Source: Verrucomicrobiales bacterium (lineage in GTDB: Bacteria > Verrucomicrobiota > Verrucomicrobiia > Limisphaerales > CAIMTB01). Taken from it: DNA of 64,000 bases. Location of the stretch: NCBI GenBank assembly GCA_016795425.1, contig JAEUHG010000241.1, positions 19,456 to 83,455 of the forward strand, given 5' to 3'. Position numbers and translations under genes: made by a program. The stretch's first letter is position 1; the number at the start of each line of letters is the position of its first letter. Shown here in pieces: positions 8,565-17,579 of this stretch. The notes under the pieces are model-generated. The model was not told where the DNA came from. It worked only from the letters and a program-made list of their open reading frames with translations, and searched no databases.

Positions 8565-11500
8565 TCAGGAAACGGGGCGGGCGCGGGTGGGTGCTCCCAG
8601 AGGGGCAAGGGAGCCAAGGAAGCGCCGGATCTCGGAAAGGCGGGCTTTGGGTTCCTTCTTTGTCAGACGCGGGAATCGGCCTCCCAGTTGGACCAGGTCG
8701 CCGTTGCGGGTAAGCATGAGCTTCTCGTCGCGCGCCTCGATGGCGGTGACATCGACAGCCGCGGCGACGAGGCGGAGTTCTGCGACTTGCAGGAGGAGTT
8801 CCAAGGGAGGCGGGATTGGTCCGAAGCGATCGAGCAGTTGCGATTTCAAATCGCGCAACTCGGTGGGCAGGGTGACTTGGGCGATTCTTCGATGAATCTC
8901 CACCCGTTGTTTGGGATCGGGCACGTACGGGATGGGCAGGCCGGCAACCGCACGGGTCGGTCGGCCTGACGTCGGCGGGTCGGTTGGGCGGACGCGGGAT
9001 TCGTGGGGGGCGACAGGGGGCCGTTCGGACAGCGGTTCTTCCGCGGGATGAAGGGCCAGGAAATCGAGTCGAACCTGCACCTCGACGCGGGGACGCACTT
9101 TTTCGCCCTTGAGGGCACTGATGCTCTGTTTGAGCAACTGGCAATAGAGGTCGAATCCGACGGCGGTGATGTGCCCGCTTTGCTGGGGGCCCAGCAGATT
9201 TCCGGCGCCACGGATTTCCAGGTCGCGCATGGCGATCTTGAAGCCGCTGCCAAGACTCGAGTACTGGCGGATGGCGGCGATGCGTTTGCGTGCTTCGCCG
9301 AGGAGCTGAGCATGCCGCGGAATCACCAGATATGCATAGGCTTGATGCTTGTAACGGCCGACGCGGCCGCGGAGTTGGTAGAGTTCGCTCAGTCCGAAGC
9401 GATCGGCGCGATCGATGATGATGGTGTTGGCGTTGGGAATATCGAGACCGCTCTCGACGATGGTGGTGGAGAGAAGGATGTCGGCTTCTCCGCTGACGAA
9501 GCGGGACATGACCTCCTCGAGATCGTCGGGGTCCATTTGTCCGTGACCGACCACGATGCGGGCGTGGGGCACGAGGGCTTTCAGTTTGGTGGCAACGGCG
9601 TCGATGGTATTGACCCGATTGTGGAGGTAGAAGACCTGGCCCTGGCGGTTCAGTTCCCGCTGGATGGCGTCGCGGATGATGCGTTCGTCATAGGCGATGG
9701 CAACGGTCTCGACCGGAAGCCGGTCCTGGGGCGGTGTTTCGATCGTGCTCATGTCGCGGGCGCCGCTCAGGGCGAGATACAGGGTTCGCGGGATGGGCGT
9801 GGCGCTGAGGGTCAGCACATCGACGGTGCGTCGCAGGAGTTTGAAGCGCTCCTTGTGGAGCACGCCAAATCGCTGTTCTTCGTCGATCACCACCAGGCCG
9901 AGGTCCTTGAATTGAACGTCCTTTTGCAGGAGTCGGTGGGTTCCGATGATGATATCAACGGTTCCGACGGCGAGTTTTTCGAGGGTGGCGGTTTGTTCTT
10001 TTCGGGTGCGAAAGCGGGACAAGAGTTCGACCTGGACCGGATAGTCACTCATCCGTTCGGAGAACGTGTGGAAGTGCTGCTGGGCGAGCACGGTCGTCGG
10101 GACGAGGATCGCCGCCTGTTTGCCGCCCATGACGGCCTTGAATGCGGCGCGGATGGCAACCTCGGTCTTTCCGAAGCCGACGTCGCCGCAGATGAGTCTG
10201 TCCATGGGGCGTGGACGTTCCATGTCCTGCTTGGTGGCTTCGATGGCGCGCCATTGGTCGGCCGTTTCCTCGTACACGAAGGCCGCCTCGAATTCGCGCT
10301 GCCAAGGGCTGTCGGCAGGAAACGGGTGGCCGGGTTGGGTTTCGCGCGCGGCCTGGATCTCGAGCAATTCGGCCGCCAGATCGGCGACCGCGCGTTCGGC
10401 CTCCTTCTTGGCCTTGGCCCACCGGGTTCCACCGAGGGTATTGAGCGGCGGTCGGACTTTTCCGGCCCCGACGTATTTGCTGACCAGGTGGGCTTCCGAG
10501 ACTGGAACATACAGTCGCGGGGAAGGAGCCTCGGGGTCGGCGGCGGCGTATTCGATCACCAGGCATTCGGATCCTGGTTTCGTCACCGTGCCGCGATGGC
10601 CCGGAGTTGCGGGAGCAATTTGGAGCCCGACAAATCGCCCGATGCCGTGCTCCACATGCACGACCAAGTCGCCTTCCTCGAATTCCGTGAAATCGATATC
10701 GAGCAGGGAGCGGGTGACTTGGCCTTGGGCAGCCTTCAATCGGCGCGGACGCAGCACTTTGTAGCGACCGAAGATCTCGGCGTCGGTGACGATGACGAGC
10801 CTGGCCGCTTCGCACACGAATCCGCGGGACAAGGCGCCGAGATGGGCGTGGATCCGGCCGGCGTCGGCATCGGAGGTTGGACGGGCTGCGGACGGAGCGG
10901 GCTCGGTGGTCGATAGGTCGCCAAAGCCGTGTTCTTTCCAGACCTCCGAGAACCTCTGGCGTTCGCCGTCGTTGTTGCAGAACAGGTGGACCTCCAGGCC
11001 TTGACGGGTCCAACGGTGCAGTTGGTGGAGGAATTCGCGACGTTGGGCCTCGGCTACGGCCGGTTCGGGAGCGCGCTGGCCCAAGGGCCGGAAAACTTCG
11101 AGCCCAATGATTCGGGGTCGGGTTTGCTCCGCGCAGGGCGGATCGATGGAGACGGCCGTGGATTCTGAATCCGATGCAGAAACCGGGTCGGCACTGTCGC
11201 ATCCAATCCAAGCGTCCCCTCGGGCCACGGAGACGGCGCGAAACTCTGGCCAAGGGAGATGAAAAACATCCCCCGAAGGAATCTGAGAAGTATATGCGTC
11301 AATGCGGTCCTCGAGTCGGTCCGGTTCGCTCAGAAGAAACTGCGTTCCGGCCGGAAGGTGGTCCAGAAGGTGGCCGAGCCGGACGGCGTCGGGGTTGGTG
11401 CCGGAGTTAACGAGGCGGCGGAGGAGTCCGAGTTCCCCCGCCGGCCCGATGGTGATTTGGTCGAGACGATCGCGTGTGAGCTGGGTCAGTGGATCGAACT

Positions 11501-12152
11501 CGCGGATGGAATCGACATCGTTCCCGAAGAATTCGATGCGGACGGGCCAGGCGGCCGATGGAGGCCAGACGTCGACGATTCCGCCGCGAAGGGAGAGCGT
11601 GCCTTTTTGGGTCACCTGCGCTTCAGGTTCGTAACCTTGGTCCTCGAGCCATTCGACCAGGTCGAGGGGATCCGAGTGGGTTGCAAGGCGCAGCTGCCGG
11701 AGTCGGGTTTGAAAATCCTGCGGGGTGAAGGTTCGTTGGATGAGGGAGGTGACCGTCGCAACGATCAAGGGCGCAGGGGAATTGGGATGCGGATCGGAGA
11801 GGCGGATCAGCGTGGCCAGGCGCTCGGAGATGACGTCAACGTGGGGAAGTTTCGGTTCATGCGGCAGGATTTCCCAATCCGGAAATGCCAGCACTTGGCG
11901 GTGATCGGTGGGATCGCCGAGCCAGGTCTGGAGGTCCTGAAGGGCGGATTCCTGGGTTTTCAGCCCATCGACCACCAGGACGATGGGAGATCCCGGGTGA
12001 AGGCGGTTCAGGACGGCGGCGAGGAGCGGGTGGGAAGCTTCGGCCAAACCTGGGACGCGACAAAAGGCTCCCTTCTCCGCGCGGAGGAGCGGAGTCGTCG
12101 CGAAGCGGGCCAGGAGGGAGGCCGCCCCGGTCGCGGAGGTCGAACCGCCCAA
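8565..12152 (-). CDS. mfd: Transcription-repair coupling factor Mfd
   Basis: A 1195-residue protein of normal Mfd length. In order: UvrB-like N-terminal region (about 40-350), the CarD-like RNA polymerase interaction domain near residue 494 (EEGDLVVHVEHGIGRFVGLQ), helicase motor with Walker A GDVGFGKTE (about 656) and DEEQRFG (about 756), motif VI QLRGRVGR, and the C-terminal TRCF domain. Mfd releases RNA polymerase stalled at DNA lesions and recruits UvrA for nucleotide excision repair. The start is a TTG without a clear ribosome site; it gives full family length, but the exact start is uncertain. Confidence 0.96.
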   Translation of the reverse strand: MGGSTSATGAASLLARFATTPLLRAEKGAFCRVPGLAEASHPLLAAVLNRLHPGSPIVLVVDGLKTQESALQDLQTWLGDPTDHRQVLAFPDWEILPHEPKLPHVDVISERLATLIRLSDPHPNSPAPLIVATVTSLIQRTFTPQDFQTRLRQLRLATHSDPLDLVEWLEDQGYEPEAQVTQKGTLSLRGGIVDVWPPSAAWPVRIEFFGNDVDSIREFDPLTQLTRDRLDQITIGPAGELGLLRRLVNSGTNPDAVRLGHLLDHLPAGTQFLLSEPDRLEDRIDAYTSQIPSGDVFHLPWPEFRAVSVARGDAWIGCDSADPVSASDSESTAVSIDPPCAEQTRPRIIGLEVFRPLGQRAPEPAVAEAQRREFLHQLHRWTRQGLEVHLFCNNDGERQRFSEVWKEHGFGDLSTTEPAPSAARPTSDADAGRIHAHLGALSRGFVCEAARLVIVTDAEIFGRYKVLRPRRLKAAQGQVTRSLLDIDFTEFEEGDLVVHVEHGIGRFVGLQIAPATPGHRGTVTKPGSECLVIEYAAADPEAPSPRLYVPVSEAHLVSKYVGAGKVRPPLNTLGGTRWAKAKKEAERAVADLAAELLEIQAARETQPGHPFPADSPWQREFEAAFVYEETADQWRAIEATKQDMERPRPMDRLICGDVGFGKTEVAIRAAFKAVMGGKQAAILVPTTVLAQQHFHTFSERMSDYPVQVELLSRFRTRKEQTATLEKLAVGTVDIIIGTHRLLQKDVQFKDLGLVVIDEEQRFGVLHKERFKLLRRTVDVLTLSATPIPRTLYLALSGARDMSTIETPPQDRLPVETVAIAYDERIIRDAIQRELNRQGQVFYLHNRVNTIDAVATKLKALVPHARIVVGHGQMDPDDLEEVMSRFVSGEADILLSTTIVESGLDIPNANTIIIDRADRFGLSELYQLRGRVGRYKHQAYAYLVIPRHAQLLGEARKRIAAIRQYSSLGSGFKIAMRDLEIRGAGNLLGPQQSGHITAVGFDLYCQLLKQSISALKGEKVRPRVEVQVRLDFLALHPAEEPLSERPPVAPHESRVRPTDPPTSGRPTRAVAGLPIPYVPDPKQRVEIHRRIAQVTLPTELRDLKSQLLDRFGPIPPPLELLLQVAELRLVAAAVDVTAIEARDEKLMLTRNGDLVQLGGRFPRLTKKEPKARLSEIRRFLGSLAPLGAPTRARPVS

Positions 12153-12240
12153 GGGAGGGGATTCTATCGAAGACCGCGTGGTTCACGCGAGTGCAGAATG
12201 GGTGGAAGGGCGGGTACAGAGCTGGGCTTGGCGGATCGAC

Positions 12241-12459
12241 ATGGGGTGGTATGGTGCGTGGGTGGACTGGCAGCAATGGGCAACGTTGGGGATCGTGGGC
12301 TTGGCATTGGGCCTGTGGATAAGGTCCCAATGGCGGGCGAAAAAGGCCGGCGGCTGTGGCGGCGGATGTTGTGGAACGACGCGCCTGGGCTTGTCGCCCC
12401 GTGTGCATGAGCCGCGATCGGCGGGCGAAAGCGTGTCCAAAGGCATGACGAAGCCGTGA
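12241..12459 (+). CDS. Small Cys-rich single-pass membrane protein
   Basis: A 72-residue protein with one membrane helix (about residues 12-27) followed by a basic patch and a Gly/Cys cluster, GGCGGGCCG. This layout resembles the small FeoB-associated Cys-rich membrane proteins, but no feoA or feoB lies in the window, so an iron-uptake role is only a guess. The start at the internal ATG is preferred because it places the helix at the N-terminus; a longer version from 12178 is possible. Coding status is plausible, not certain. Confidence 0.5.
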   Translation: MGWYGAWVDWQQWATLGIVGLALGLWIRSQWRAKKAGGCGGGCCGTTRLGLSPRVHEPRSAGESVSKGMTKP

Positions 12460-12610
12460 TGAACAGGAGCGTGGAAAACGGTGGAGGCCCATGTTGGGAT
12501 AGGGCCGGATGGACCTGGGAAGAGGCGAGGGATCGGAAGGGGGTTTGGAGATTCCTTGGGACAGTGGCTTGCGTGGTGTCGAACGGTAGCGTAGCCTACG
12601 GGCACTGGGC

Positions 12611-13024
12611 ATGGCTTCCTCGAAGATCAGCACTGCCACTCAATTCGTCACCACTCGACCGCAAGCGCCTATGAAGGCGGCGGGGAATGGAGTGGCTTGG
12701 GTGCCGAACATGGATGTTTTCAGCCATGATGACGGCGTCGTGGTGAAGGCGGAATTGGCGGGGATTCGGCGTGAGGATCTGACCCTGACGGTGGAAGGCA
12801 ACCGTTTGCGTATCCGTGGTCTGCGCCGGGACACCCCGAGGGCCCCGGGTTGCCGGTTTCTGATGATGGAGATCGAGTATGGGGCGTTTGAAGCGTCCGT
12901 CGAGTTGCCCCAGGGCCTCGACATGGGTAGCGCGAGGGCGGTGTATTTGAATGGGTTCTTGCGCATTGAGTTCACCCGGGCGGGAACCTCTGGGGACGGA
13001 CCGCAGCGCATTGAAGTCGCCTGA
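12611..13024 (+). CDS. Hsp20/alpha-crystallin family small heat shock protein
   Basis: A 137-residue protein made almost entirely of an alpha-crystallin domain: it begins with the PNMDVFSHDDGVVVKAELAG pattern, continues with LTLTVEGNRLRIRG and a Y-G-x-F-x-x-x-V-x-L-P strand, and ends with LNGFLRIEF. Small heat shock proteins hold unfolding proteins for refolding or degradation. It lies 71 bases upstream of lon on the same strand, suggesting a shared protein-quality-control role. No clear heat-shock promoter or CIRCE element is seen upstream. Confidence 0.9.
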   Translation: MASSKISTATQFVTTRPQAPMKAAGNGVAWVPNMDVFSHDDGVVVKAELAGIRREDLTLTVEGNRLRIRGLRRDTPRAPGCRFLMMEIEYGAFEASVELPQGLDMGSARAVYLNGFLRIEFTRAGTSGDGPQRIEVA

Positions 13025-13095
13025 CTTCGAGCTTTTGTCTTCGCGGGATGCCACCGACGAGTTGCGCTCGTTGCGGCTGAAGCCACTCTTCCGGC

Positions 13096-15543
13096 ATGGG
13101 CGGCCTTGACTCCGAATTTGTCGGTTTGGTCCAGGAGACCGGCGTGACCCCCGGCGATTCGGCGTCGCCCGCCGAGCTGCCTGAGAATCTTCCTGTCCTC
13201 GGGCTCTCGGACATCGTCATCTTCCCCGGTAACATCTCGCCCTTGCTCGTCGATTCCGGCGCCAGTGTGCGACTCGTGGATGACGTGGTGGCCGGGGATC
13301 GATTGCTTTGTCTGGTGCTTCAGAAGCGGGAGGATGTGGCCGATCCGGCTCCGGAAGACCTTTATGAAGTGGGGTGTGCGGCGCGCGTCTTGAAGATGCT
13401 GAAGTACCCCGACAACACAGCGCGCATCCTGGTCGAGGGATTGCATCGCGTGCGGGTCGGGCGATTCGTCGCCCGGGAACCGTATTTGCGCGCCAAGGTG
13501 AAGCTGTTGCCGGAGAAGCCGGATGAATCTTCGAAGACCCTGGAGCTGACGCAGACCCTGCACAATCGATTCCAGGAGATCCTCAAGGCCGGCCAGCCCG
13601 TGAGCGAGCACATCAAGCTGGCCGCCATGAATCTCAGCGACCCTGGCAGGTTCAGCGACATGGTCGCCGGGGCCCTCAACCTGAAGCTGTCGGAAAAGCA
13701 GCGTCTGCTGGCGAATCCCTCGGTGGGCGATCGACTCCGCCGATTGGCGCCTCTGCTGGAACGCGAACTCGCGCTTAATGTCCTCGGGTCAAAGATCCAG
13801 GATGAGGTCACCTCCACGCTGACGAAGAGCCAGCGGGACTATTTTCTTCGCGAACAACTGCGGGTCATTCGTCGGGAGTTGGGGGAGACAGATCCGGCTC
13901 AGGCCGAGTGGAACACTCTTCGCCAGGAGATCGAGGCCGCGAATTTGCCGGAGGAGGTCCGGTTGGTGGCCCTGCGGGAATTGGATCGGCTGACCACCAT
14001 ACCAACCGCGGTCGCCGAACACACGGTGCTGCGGAGCTACCTGGATTGGTTGCTGCAGTTGCCGTGGAACCGGCTGACGACTGACCGATTGGATCTCAAG
14101 GCTGCAGCGGCGTTGCTGGATCGCGAGCATCACGGGCTCCAAAAGGTGAAAGACCGGCTCCTTGAGTTTCTGTCGGTGATGAAGCTCAAGCCGGATTCCC
14201 GTGCGCCGATTCTTTGCCTGGTGGGCCCGCCTGGCGTGGGCAAGACCTCGCTGGGCAGGAGTCTGGCGGAGGCGTTGGGACGGAACTTTGCGCGGATCTC
14301 GCTGGGTGGAATGCGGGACGAGGCTGAGATTCGAGGTCATCGCCGCACCTATGTGGCGGCCATGCCCGGGCGTATTCTGCAGGCATTGCGGAGAGCCGGG
14401 AGTCGGAATCCGGTGATGCTGCTCGACGAATTGGACAAGTTGGGCAGCGATTTCCGGGGAGACCCTGCCGCCGCGCTGCTCGAGGTTCTCGATCCTGAGC
14501 AAAACCGAGCGTTCACCGATCACTACCTCGAATTGCCATTCGATCTATCGCGTGTGCTGTTCATCACCACAGCGAATTGGCTGGAACCCGTTCATCCCGC
14601 CTTGCGCGACCGCCTCGAAGTGATCGAACTGCCGAGCTATACTCTCGACGAAAAGCTCCAGATCCTTCGAAAGCACCTCCTGCCTCGTCAACTTGAGGAA
14701 CACGGGCTCAAGGTTCGCGATATCCGCCTGCACGCGTCGGCCCTGCGCCGCATCGTGGAGGACTACACGCGCGAAGCTGGCGTCCGGCAATTGAACCGGG
14801 AAATTGCAGGGGTCCTGCGCAAAGCGGCGAGACGCCTGGCCGATGGTGGCAAGGTCAAACGTCCTTTCGATGTTCACGCCGACGATTTGCCGGTGCTGTT
14901 AGGGCCGCCTCGTTTCGCGGACAACGGTCGCACTCCGATCACCCAGCCTGGTATCGCGCTGGGATTGGCGTGGACGCCGGTTGGCGGGGAGTTGTTGCAC
15001 ATCGAGGCGAGCCGTATGGCCGGGAGCGGCAAGCTGACACTGACCGGCTCTCTTGGTGATGTGATGAAGGAAAGCGCTCACGCCGCGCTGAGTCTGCTGC
15101 GCAGCGAGCCGGAGCCCTTTGGCATGACCGTGGGGGACCACGAACGCTTCGATCTCCACATCCATGTTCCCGCCGGTGCGACTCCCAAGGATGGGCCCAG
15201 CGCCGGGTTGGCGTTGTGCGTCGCGATGGCTTCGTTGTTCAGCGGTCGGTGCGCGCGCGCGGATACCGCGGTCACCGGGGAGATCAGCCTGCGCGGGCGC
15301 GTGCTTCCCGTAGGCGGCATCAAGGAAAAGGTTCTTGCAGCCCTTCGAAATGGCGTCCGACGCATCATCCTGCCCGAAGCCAACCGCAAGGACCTGCCCG
15401 AACTGCCCGGGGAGATTTTGAATCAGGTTCAGGCTATATTCGTCGCATCGGTGGCGGATGCGCTTCCGCAGGCGATCCGGCCTGCGCCGGTGATTCCGTC
15501 GCGGCAGGAAGCTCCCCGCCGCAAGCCGACCGCCATCCATTGA
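13096..15543 (+). CDS. lon: ATP-dependent protease Lon
   Basis: An 815-residue LonA-type protease. It has the N-terminal substrate-binding domain (opening VLGLSDIVIFPGN), an AAA+ module with Walker A GPPGVGKTS (about 377) and the LLDELDKLG Walker B region, and a C-terminal protease domain with the Ser/Lys dyad: PKDGPSAG (Ser702) and GGIKEKVLAA (Lys743). The 41-residue spacing is normal for Lon. It degrades damaged and regulatory proteins in the cytoplasm. The next gene starts one base after the stop, so the two are likely cotranscribed. Confidence 0.96.
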   Translation: MGGLDSEFVGLVQETGVTPGDSASPAELPENLPVLGLSDIVIFPGNISPLLVDSGASVRLVDDVVAGDRLLCLVLQKREDVADPAPEDLYEVGCAARVLKMLKYPDNTARILVEGLHRVRVGRFVAREPYLRAKVKLLPEKPDESSKTLELTQTLHNRFQEILKAGQPVSEHIKLAAMNLSDPGRFSDMVAGALNLKLSEKQRLLANPSVGDRLRRLAPLLERELALNVLGSKIQDEVTSTLTKSQRDYFLREQLRVIRRELGETDPAQAEWNTLRQEIEAANLPEEVRLVALRELDRLTTIPTAVAEHTVLRSYLDWLLQLPWNRLTTDRLDLKAAAALLDREHHGLQKVKDRLLEFLSVMKLKPDSRAPILCLVGPPGVGKTSLGRSLAEALGRNFARISLGGMRDEAEIRGHRRTYVAAMPGRILQALRRAGSRNPVMLLDELDKLGSDFRGDPAAALLEVLDPEQNRAFTDHYLELPFDLSRVLFITTANWLEPVHPALRDRLEVIELPSYTLDEKLQILRKHLLPRQLEEHGLKVRDIRLHASALRRIVEDYTREAGVRQLNREIAGVLRKAARRLADGGKVKRPFDVHADDLPVLLGPPRFADNGRTPITQPGIALGLAWTPVGGELLHIEASRMAGSGKLTLTGSLGDVMKESAHAALSLLRSEPEPFGMTVGDHERFDLHIHVPAGATPKDGPSAGLALCVAMASLFSGRCARADTAVTGEISLRGRVLPVGGIKEKVLAALRNGVRRIILPEANRKDLPELPGEILNQVQAIFVASVADALPQAIRPAPVIPSRQEAPRRKPTAIH

Positions 15544-15544
15544 G

Positions 15545-16450
15545 ATGAAATCCTTTGCCAAGACGCTCGTGGGACCCATGCCCACGGCTCCCACCGCCAT
15601 TCCCGCCGTGGGGCACCCGCTGTGTTCGGACGAGCCTGCGGCGGTTTCGATTCGCCCTCTCAACGCACCCGCATGGGCGTTGAGGTGGTGGCTGGCATTG
15701 GTCTGCGGACTGGGCGTGAGTGTGGGGGCCGCCGAAAGCCGGGATGCCGCGCGTGGCCAGGCACTGGCGGCGTCCGTACGCAGTCAGCGCCCGGCCACCG
15801 CGAGTGTGACCACGGGGACGCTTCGCGTGCGCGCCGCGGACGGGCGTCGCCTTTCCCTGCCGGTCGAAGTGCGAGTGGCTTTGGGCACCAACGGCGCCGC
15901 TTGGAGCACGGTTTACAACGCCCGATTCCCGGATGGCCGCCGCGAAAGTCTTACCGTGGTGAATCCCGAGAACGCGGCACCGCATTTTATCCTGCACCGG
16001 GCTTCAGGAGACGGGCGGGTGACGGAGTCGCGGCCGGAGCGTCCAGATGAGATGTTTGCAGCGTTTGCCGGAACGGATTTCTGGTTTGTTGACCTGGGTA
16101 TGGTTTTTCTGCACTGGCCGGAGCAGCGCGTCACGGGTCGTGAGACACGCCGCACGCGAACCTGTGACGTGCTGGAGAGCGTGAATCCGCAGGTGGCGGC
16201 CGGCGGCTATCGCCGGGTGTTGACCTGGGTTGACGTGGAAACGGGAGGCATTGTCCGAGCCGAGGCCTATGATGCGCAGGACCGGTTGTTGAAGGAGTTT
16301 TCACCCGGGAGTTTTGCGCGGGTCGGGAGCCGATACGAATTGCGGGACATGGAAATCCGCGATGACCAGACGGATTCCCGTACGACGTTGCAGTTCGACA
16401 TCGAAGATCCGGCGAAACTGGGTGTCCAACATCTGCCGACGGAGAAGTAG
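15545..16450 (+). CDS. Exported LolA-like (outer membrane lipoprotein-sorting) domain protein
   Basis: A 301-residue protein with an unusually long N-terminus before a hydrophobic segment (about residues 43-62) that looks like a signal peptide or anchor. The mature part has the beta-rich pattern of LolA/LolB-type proteins, including RRVLTWVDVETGGIVRAEAYD and a C-terminal YELRDMEIRDDQT region common in PVC proteins annotated as outer membrane lipoprotein-sorting protein. Whether it carries lipoproteins is not shown. Starts further in (for example Met12) would shorten the N-tail. It directly follows lon. Confidence 0.65.
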   Translation: MKSFAKTLVGPMPTAPTAIPAVGHPLCSDEPAAVSIRPLNAPAWALRWWLALVCGLGVSVGAAESRDAARGQALAASVRSQRPATASVTTGTLRVRAADGRRLSLPVEVRVALGTNGAAWSTVYNARFPDGRRESLTVVNPENAAPHFILHRASGDGRVTESRPERPDEMFAAFAGTDFWFVDLGMVFLHWPEQRVTGRETRRTRTCDVLESVNPQVAAGGYRRVLTWVDVETGGIVRAEAYDAQDRLLKEFSPGSFARVGSRYELRDMEIRDDQTDSRTTLQFDIEDPAKLGVQHLPTEK

Positions 16451-16461
16451 GCGGCAAACGA

Positions 16462-16502
16462 CGAACGCCGCGACCGGTTGCATGGACCGGCGGCGGCGTT
16501 CG
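16462..16502. terminator. Strong hairpin after the LolA-like gene
   Basis: A long inverted repeat: outer arms CGAACGCCGC / GCGGCGTTCG and inner arms CCGGT / ACCGG around TGCATGG. It lies 12 bases after the LolA-like gene and faces mdh on the other strand. No T-run follows on the plus strand, so a rho-independent function is only suggested. Confidence 0.45.
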
Positions 16503-16518
16503 GGGTAAGGAAAGGAAG

Positions 16519-16538
16519 GCAGCCCGACCGCGGGCTGC
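16519..16538 (-). terminator. Candidate terminator of mdh
   Basis: A perfect 8-bp stem, GCAGCCCG / CGGGCTGC, with a 4-base loop, 16 bases after the mdh stop. On the minus strand it is followed by a pyrimidine-rich TTCCTTTCCTT run, which fits a weak intrinsic terminator. Confidence 0.5.
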
Positions 16539-16553
16539 GCTGGAACACGTGTG

Positions 16554-17540
16554 TCAGGCTGGGATGAGCTCCTTCACCATCTCGCGCTCTTCCTTGAGTT
16601 CGTTCACGGTGCCGGTGATTTTCTGTCGGGAAAACTCATTGATCGGCAGGCCCTGGACGATTTCGAGTTTCTTGCCGTCGCTGCGGATCGGGTACGAGCA
16701 GATCAGGCCTTTCTCCAGGTTGTAGCTGCCGTCGGAGCAGATGCACACGCTGGTCCAGTCGCCGGCCGGGGTGGGATTGACCACGGAGCGGACGGTATCC
16801 ACCACGGCATTGGCAGCGCTGGCGGCGGAGGAGGCGCCGCGGGCTTTGATGATGGCGGCACCGCGCTGTTGCACGGTGGCGATGAAATCGCCGTGGAGCC
16901 ACTCATGGTGTCCGATCACCTCGGTGACGGGTTTCCCGTGGATCTTGGCGTTGTAGAAATCCGGGAACATCGTCGAGCTGTGATTGCCCCATACGGCGAG
17001 GTTGGTAACTGCCGTGATATCGACACTCGCCTTCTTGGCCAGCTGCGATTTGGCGCGGTTCTCGTCGAGTCGGGTCATGGCGAGCCAGCGGTCGGCCGGG
17101 ATGGCGCGCGCATTGTTCATGGCAATGAGGCAGTTGGTGTTGCAGGGATTCCCTACCACCAGGATGCGGACGTCGCTGGCCGCGTTGCGCTGGATGGCCT
17201 GTCCTTGGCCAACGAAGATCTTGCCGTTAATGCCGAGGAGGTCCTTACGTTCCATGCCCTGTTTGCGCGGCACGGATCCAACGAGCAAGGCCCAATTGAC
17301 CCCTTTGAAGCCTTCGTTGAGGTCCGAGGTCGGAACTACCCCCTTGAGCAGCGGAAAGGCGCAGTCGTCCAGTTCCATGACCACGCCCTGAAGCGCGGGC
17401 AGTGCGGGTTCGATCTCGATCAAGTGCAGAATAACGGGTTGGTTCGGCCCGAACATGGCACCCGAAGCGATGCGGAAGAGAAGCGAGTAACCGATTTGTC
17501 CGGCAGCGCCGGTGACTGCGACACGGATGGGGGCGTTCAT
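16554..17540 (-). CDS. mdh: Malate dehydrogenase
   Basis: A 328-residue NAD-dependent malate dehydrogenase of the roughly 327-residue type-2 group. The Rossmann motif TGAAGQIG (residues 10-17), the VGNPCNTN strand, the substrate/catalytic region TRLDENRAK and the catalytic His in GNHSST are all present. It interconverts malate and oxaloacetate in the TCA cycle in the cytosol. It stands alone, divergent from the ABC binding-protein gene 39 bases away, so the two must share a very short promoter region. Confidence 0.96.
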   Translation of the reverse strand: MNAPIRVAVTGAAGQIGYSLLFRIASGAMFGPNQPVILHLIEIEPALPALQGVVMELDDCAFPLLKGVVPTSDLNEGFKGVNWALLVGSVPRKQGMERKDLLGINGKIFVGQGQAIQRNAASDVRILVVGNPCNTNCLIAMNNARAIPADRWLAMTRLDENRAKSQLAKKASVDITAVTNLAVWGNHSSTMFPDFYNAKIHGKPVTEVIGHHEWLHGDFIATVQQRGAAIIKARGASSAASAANAVVDTVRSVVNPTPAGDWTSVCICSDGSYNLEKGLICSYPIRSDGKKLEIVQGLPINEFSRQKITGTVNELKEEREMVKELIPA

Positions 17541-17579
17541 AAACTTATTGATGTCTAGGTACCGCCATCAGGATGCCTG

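Noticed and set aside
9003..10916. A 637-residue plus-strand open frame opposite mfd
   Set aside because: It is antisense to the conserved Mfd motor domain, has no motif or ribosome site, and its composition is that of a GC-rich shadow.
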